64,000 nt of DNA, from contig NEEC01000010.1 in NCBI GenBank assembly GCA_002189035.1, forward strand, positions 1,240,001-1,304,000, written 5' to 3'. The stretch comes from Utricularia gibba. Lineage: Eukaryota > Streptophyta > Magnoliopsida > Lamiales > Lentibulariaceae. The translations under genes and the position numbers were made by a program. Below, piece after piece: positions 62,711 through 64,000 of this stretch. Every line of letters starts with the position of its first letter. Within the stretch, counting starts at the first letter, position 1. Below the pieces are notes generated by a model. The model worked only from the letters and a program-made list of their open reading frames with translations. It had not been told where the DNA came from and did no database searches.

Positions 62711-63094
62711 CAAGTATTTATAAAAATAATTAAACTGCCTCCTCAAATTATTTTTGTTTCGCCTCTGAAATATGGGCTTTTTCCCTCCTTATATATAGCC
62801 CATATACCAGAAAGCCCAAACACGGTAACTCTATCCAGGCCCATTATTACATTGTACACGACACAAGGGCTTTCTGCCCCGTGGCCCAACCCAACTCTGG
62901 GCCCACGAGCGATGATTTCTTTTCTCTTTCAACTATGTTTCCTTGTTGGACAGTGCTACGTGTTTGAAGATGGATCATATTTCTTCTTAGAATTTACTAT
63001 TTTATTAACTTAATATTTTTATGTTTTAAGTTAATTCTTGTTTTACATACTAATATATTTTAATTTAATAAATCCTTACATCTAAACATCGGAT

Positions 63095-63225
63095 GAATTA
63101 GAAATTTAGCCGTGTCAGAATTGTGTGAGAAAAATAATTAATTATAATATAAATATTTTAACTTAGTGTGTGTAAGAGAATACATGGATGATCACTTTTC
63201 TAAATGACTCCAAATCCGTGTACAA
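63095..63225 (+). repeat. Diverged direct repeat, right copy
   Basis: Partner of 61925-62060. The intervening 1.0 kb has no coding features. Confidence 0.5.
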
Positions 63226-63655
63226 TTGTACATCAGAGCTCAATTGAGGGAAAAAATAAATATGAATAACAATAATTTAAAATTTTAATTATAAAGTATT
63301 ATAAAAAAAAAAGGGTATTAGAAGTTAGGTTCTTGTTCAAAGTCATCATAGTTTGACTGAACACTGTGACCACACAATATGGAATCTTTATGAAGGAATC
63401 CATTGATACATGATTTATTCATAATTCAAAATGAAAGTTACATCTTTATCTACTTCCCATTTGCATTTTTTCGTAATACAGCATGAAAAAATGAAATTTG
63501 AGATGTTCAATGAAAAAATTCGGATTTCGGATTTGAACTTATTATAGAGGAAATCCGAAACTTCGCCGAAATTGAAAACATTGATTTAATTTAACAACTT
63601 ATGTTTCAAAGAAAGCGCTTGGATTTCAAAGGGACTGCCTGGTTCGGTTCATAAA

Positions 63656-64000
63656 TCACTTGCTGCTCCAAAGCTCCGCCCTCTTCACCTTGGTCAGGCT
63701 CTCGACGACGCCGGACGGCGACACGTGTCCCCACACGATTACCCTCTTGCACTCCAGATCGATGCTGAAGGAGGTCACCCCTTCAAACACACTCACATTT
63801 TTAGGGTTTCAAATTGAATGCCACTGTGTTGCTGCGCATAATATAGATAGCATTTGCACCTTCCATTTTCGAGAGGTGCTTCTTCACTTTCCCTGCGCAG
63901 CCTTGGCAATGAATCGAGACCTTCATCACGACCATCTGCAGAGGCAACCCAAGGAACCATAACTTTTGAAACAAACTCAGCATATAAAGAAATGCATACC
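63656..64000 (-). CDS. Heavy-metal-associated (HMA) domain protein, NaKR/HPP type (3' exons; 5' end beyond the right edge)
   Basis: HMA proteins bind metals such as copper or zinc, or act as adaptors; NaKR1-like members function in phloem Na+/K+ balance and flowering. Exons on the minus strand: one ending at 64000 (last base only), 63860-63935 and 63656-63780; phases agree and the stop is TGA at 63656-63658. The domain starts VVMKVSIHCQGCAGKVKKHLSKMEG, with the metal-binding CxxC (C-Q-G-C), and continues VTSFSIDLECKRVIVWGHVSPSGVVESLTKVK, ending AELWSSK. The domain therefore lies at the very C-terminus, the arrangement seen in NaKR/HPP proteins rather than in isoprenylated HIPPs (there is no CaaX box). 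The N-terminal exons are outside the window. Confidence 0.9.

Larger units (their letters stand above)
61144..63655. other. AT-rich spacer between NPF4 and the HMA gene
   Basis: No protein gene recognised. The spacer holds a foldback (61731-61823), a diverged direct repeat pair (61925-62060 and 63095-63225), an ATT microsatellite (62691-62710), and a cluster of GGCCCA/TGGGCC motifs with a TATA-like sequence (62765-62915) that has no matching gene. Confidence 0.5.

Overview
This 64 kb window is nuclear DNA from a flowering plant, most likely a dicot or other non-grass lineage. Nearly all genes are split by GT-AG introns, coding exons have moderate GC, and introns and spacers are very AT-rich. 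The encoded proteins are plant-specific or plant-type: MLO, PORR, ARF, NPF, a GDSL lipase and a plant UPF3. I could not identify the species. I assembled exon structures by hand from splice signals, reading phase and family conservation; there is no transcript support.

Layout: (1) 1-9.3 kb holds three minus-strand genes: the 5' part of an MLO-like gene (cut by the left edge), a vasculin-like low-complexity protein, and the ribosome-biogenesis factor CMSS1. (2) 10.2-18.5 kb is a head-to-head pair, prolyl 4-hydroxylase P4H1 (minus) and the DNA-repair gene KU70 (plus, 19 exons), sharing 234 bp between start codons. (3) 18.8-26.8 kb, plus strand: an intronless PORR-domain organelle RNA-splicing protein, a GDSL esterase/lipase, and the GPN-loop GTPase QQT2/GPN1. 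(4) 27.8-35.9 kb: UPF3 and BSH/SNF5 (both minus), the latter head-to-head with cytochrome c (plus). (5) 35.9-38.8 kb is a spacer with a decayed Ty3/gypsy fragment. (6) 38.8-46.6 kb: convergent U2AF35-related CCCH gene (C3H5/ZRSR2-like, plus) and ARF1-like auxin response factor (minus). (7) 46.6-58.8 kb is gene-poor, AT-rich and repeat-bearing (a hAT-like MITE and several copies of a dispersed repeat), with only short unidentified ORFs. (8) 58.9-61.1 kb: an NPF4.3/4.4-type transporter. (9) 63.7-64 kb: the last exons of an HMA metal-binding protein, cut by the right edge.

The genes are mostly unrelated single-copy housekeeping or regulatory genes (RNA processing, NMD, DNA repair, chromatin, respiration, auxin signalling). 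I see no gene cluster and no evidence for a new multi-gene system. The observations most worth following up are: single-base, homopolymer-associated frame breaks in three otherwise well-preserved genes (GDSL, GPN1, UPF3), which look more like assembly errors than parallel pseudogenisation; micro-tandem duplications lying exactly on splice sites in three genes, one of which (BSH) seems to insert 8 residues between the two SNF5 repeats; an NPF protein lacking both the ExxER motif and the TM10-TM11 proline; a miRNA-like foldback at 61.7 kb; and a MITE with a recognisable target-site duplication at 48.7 kb.
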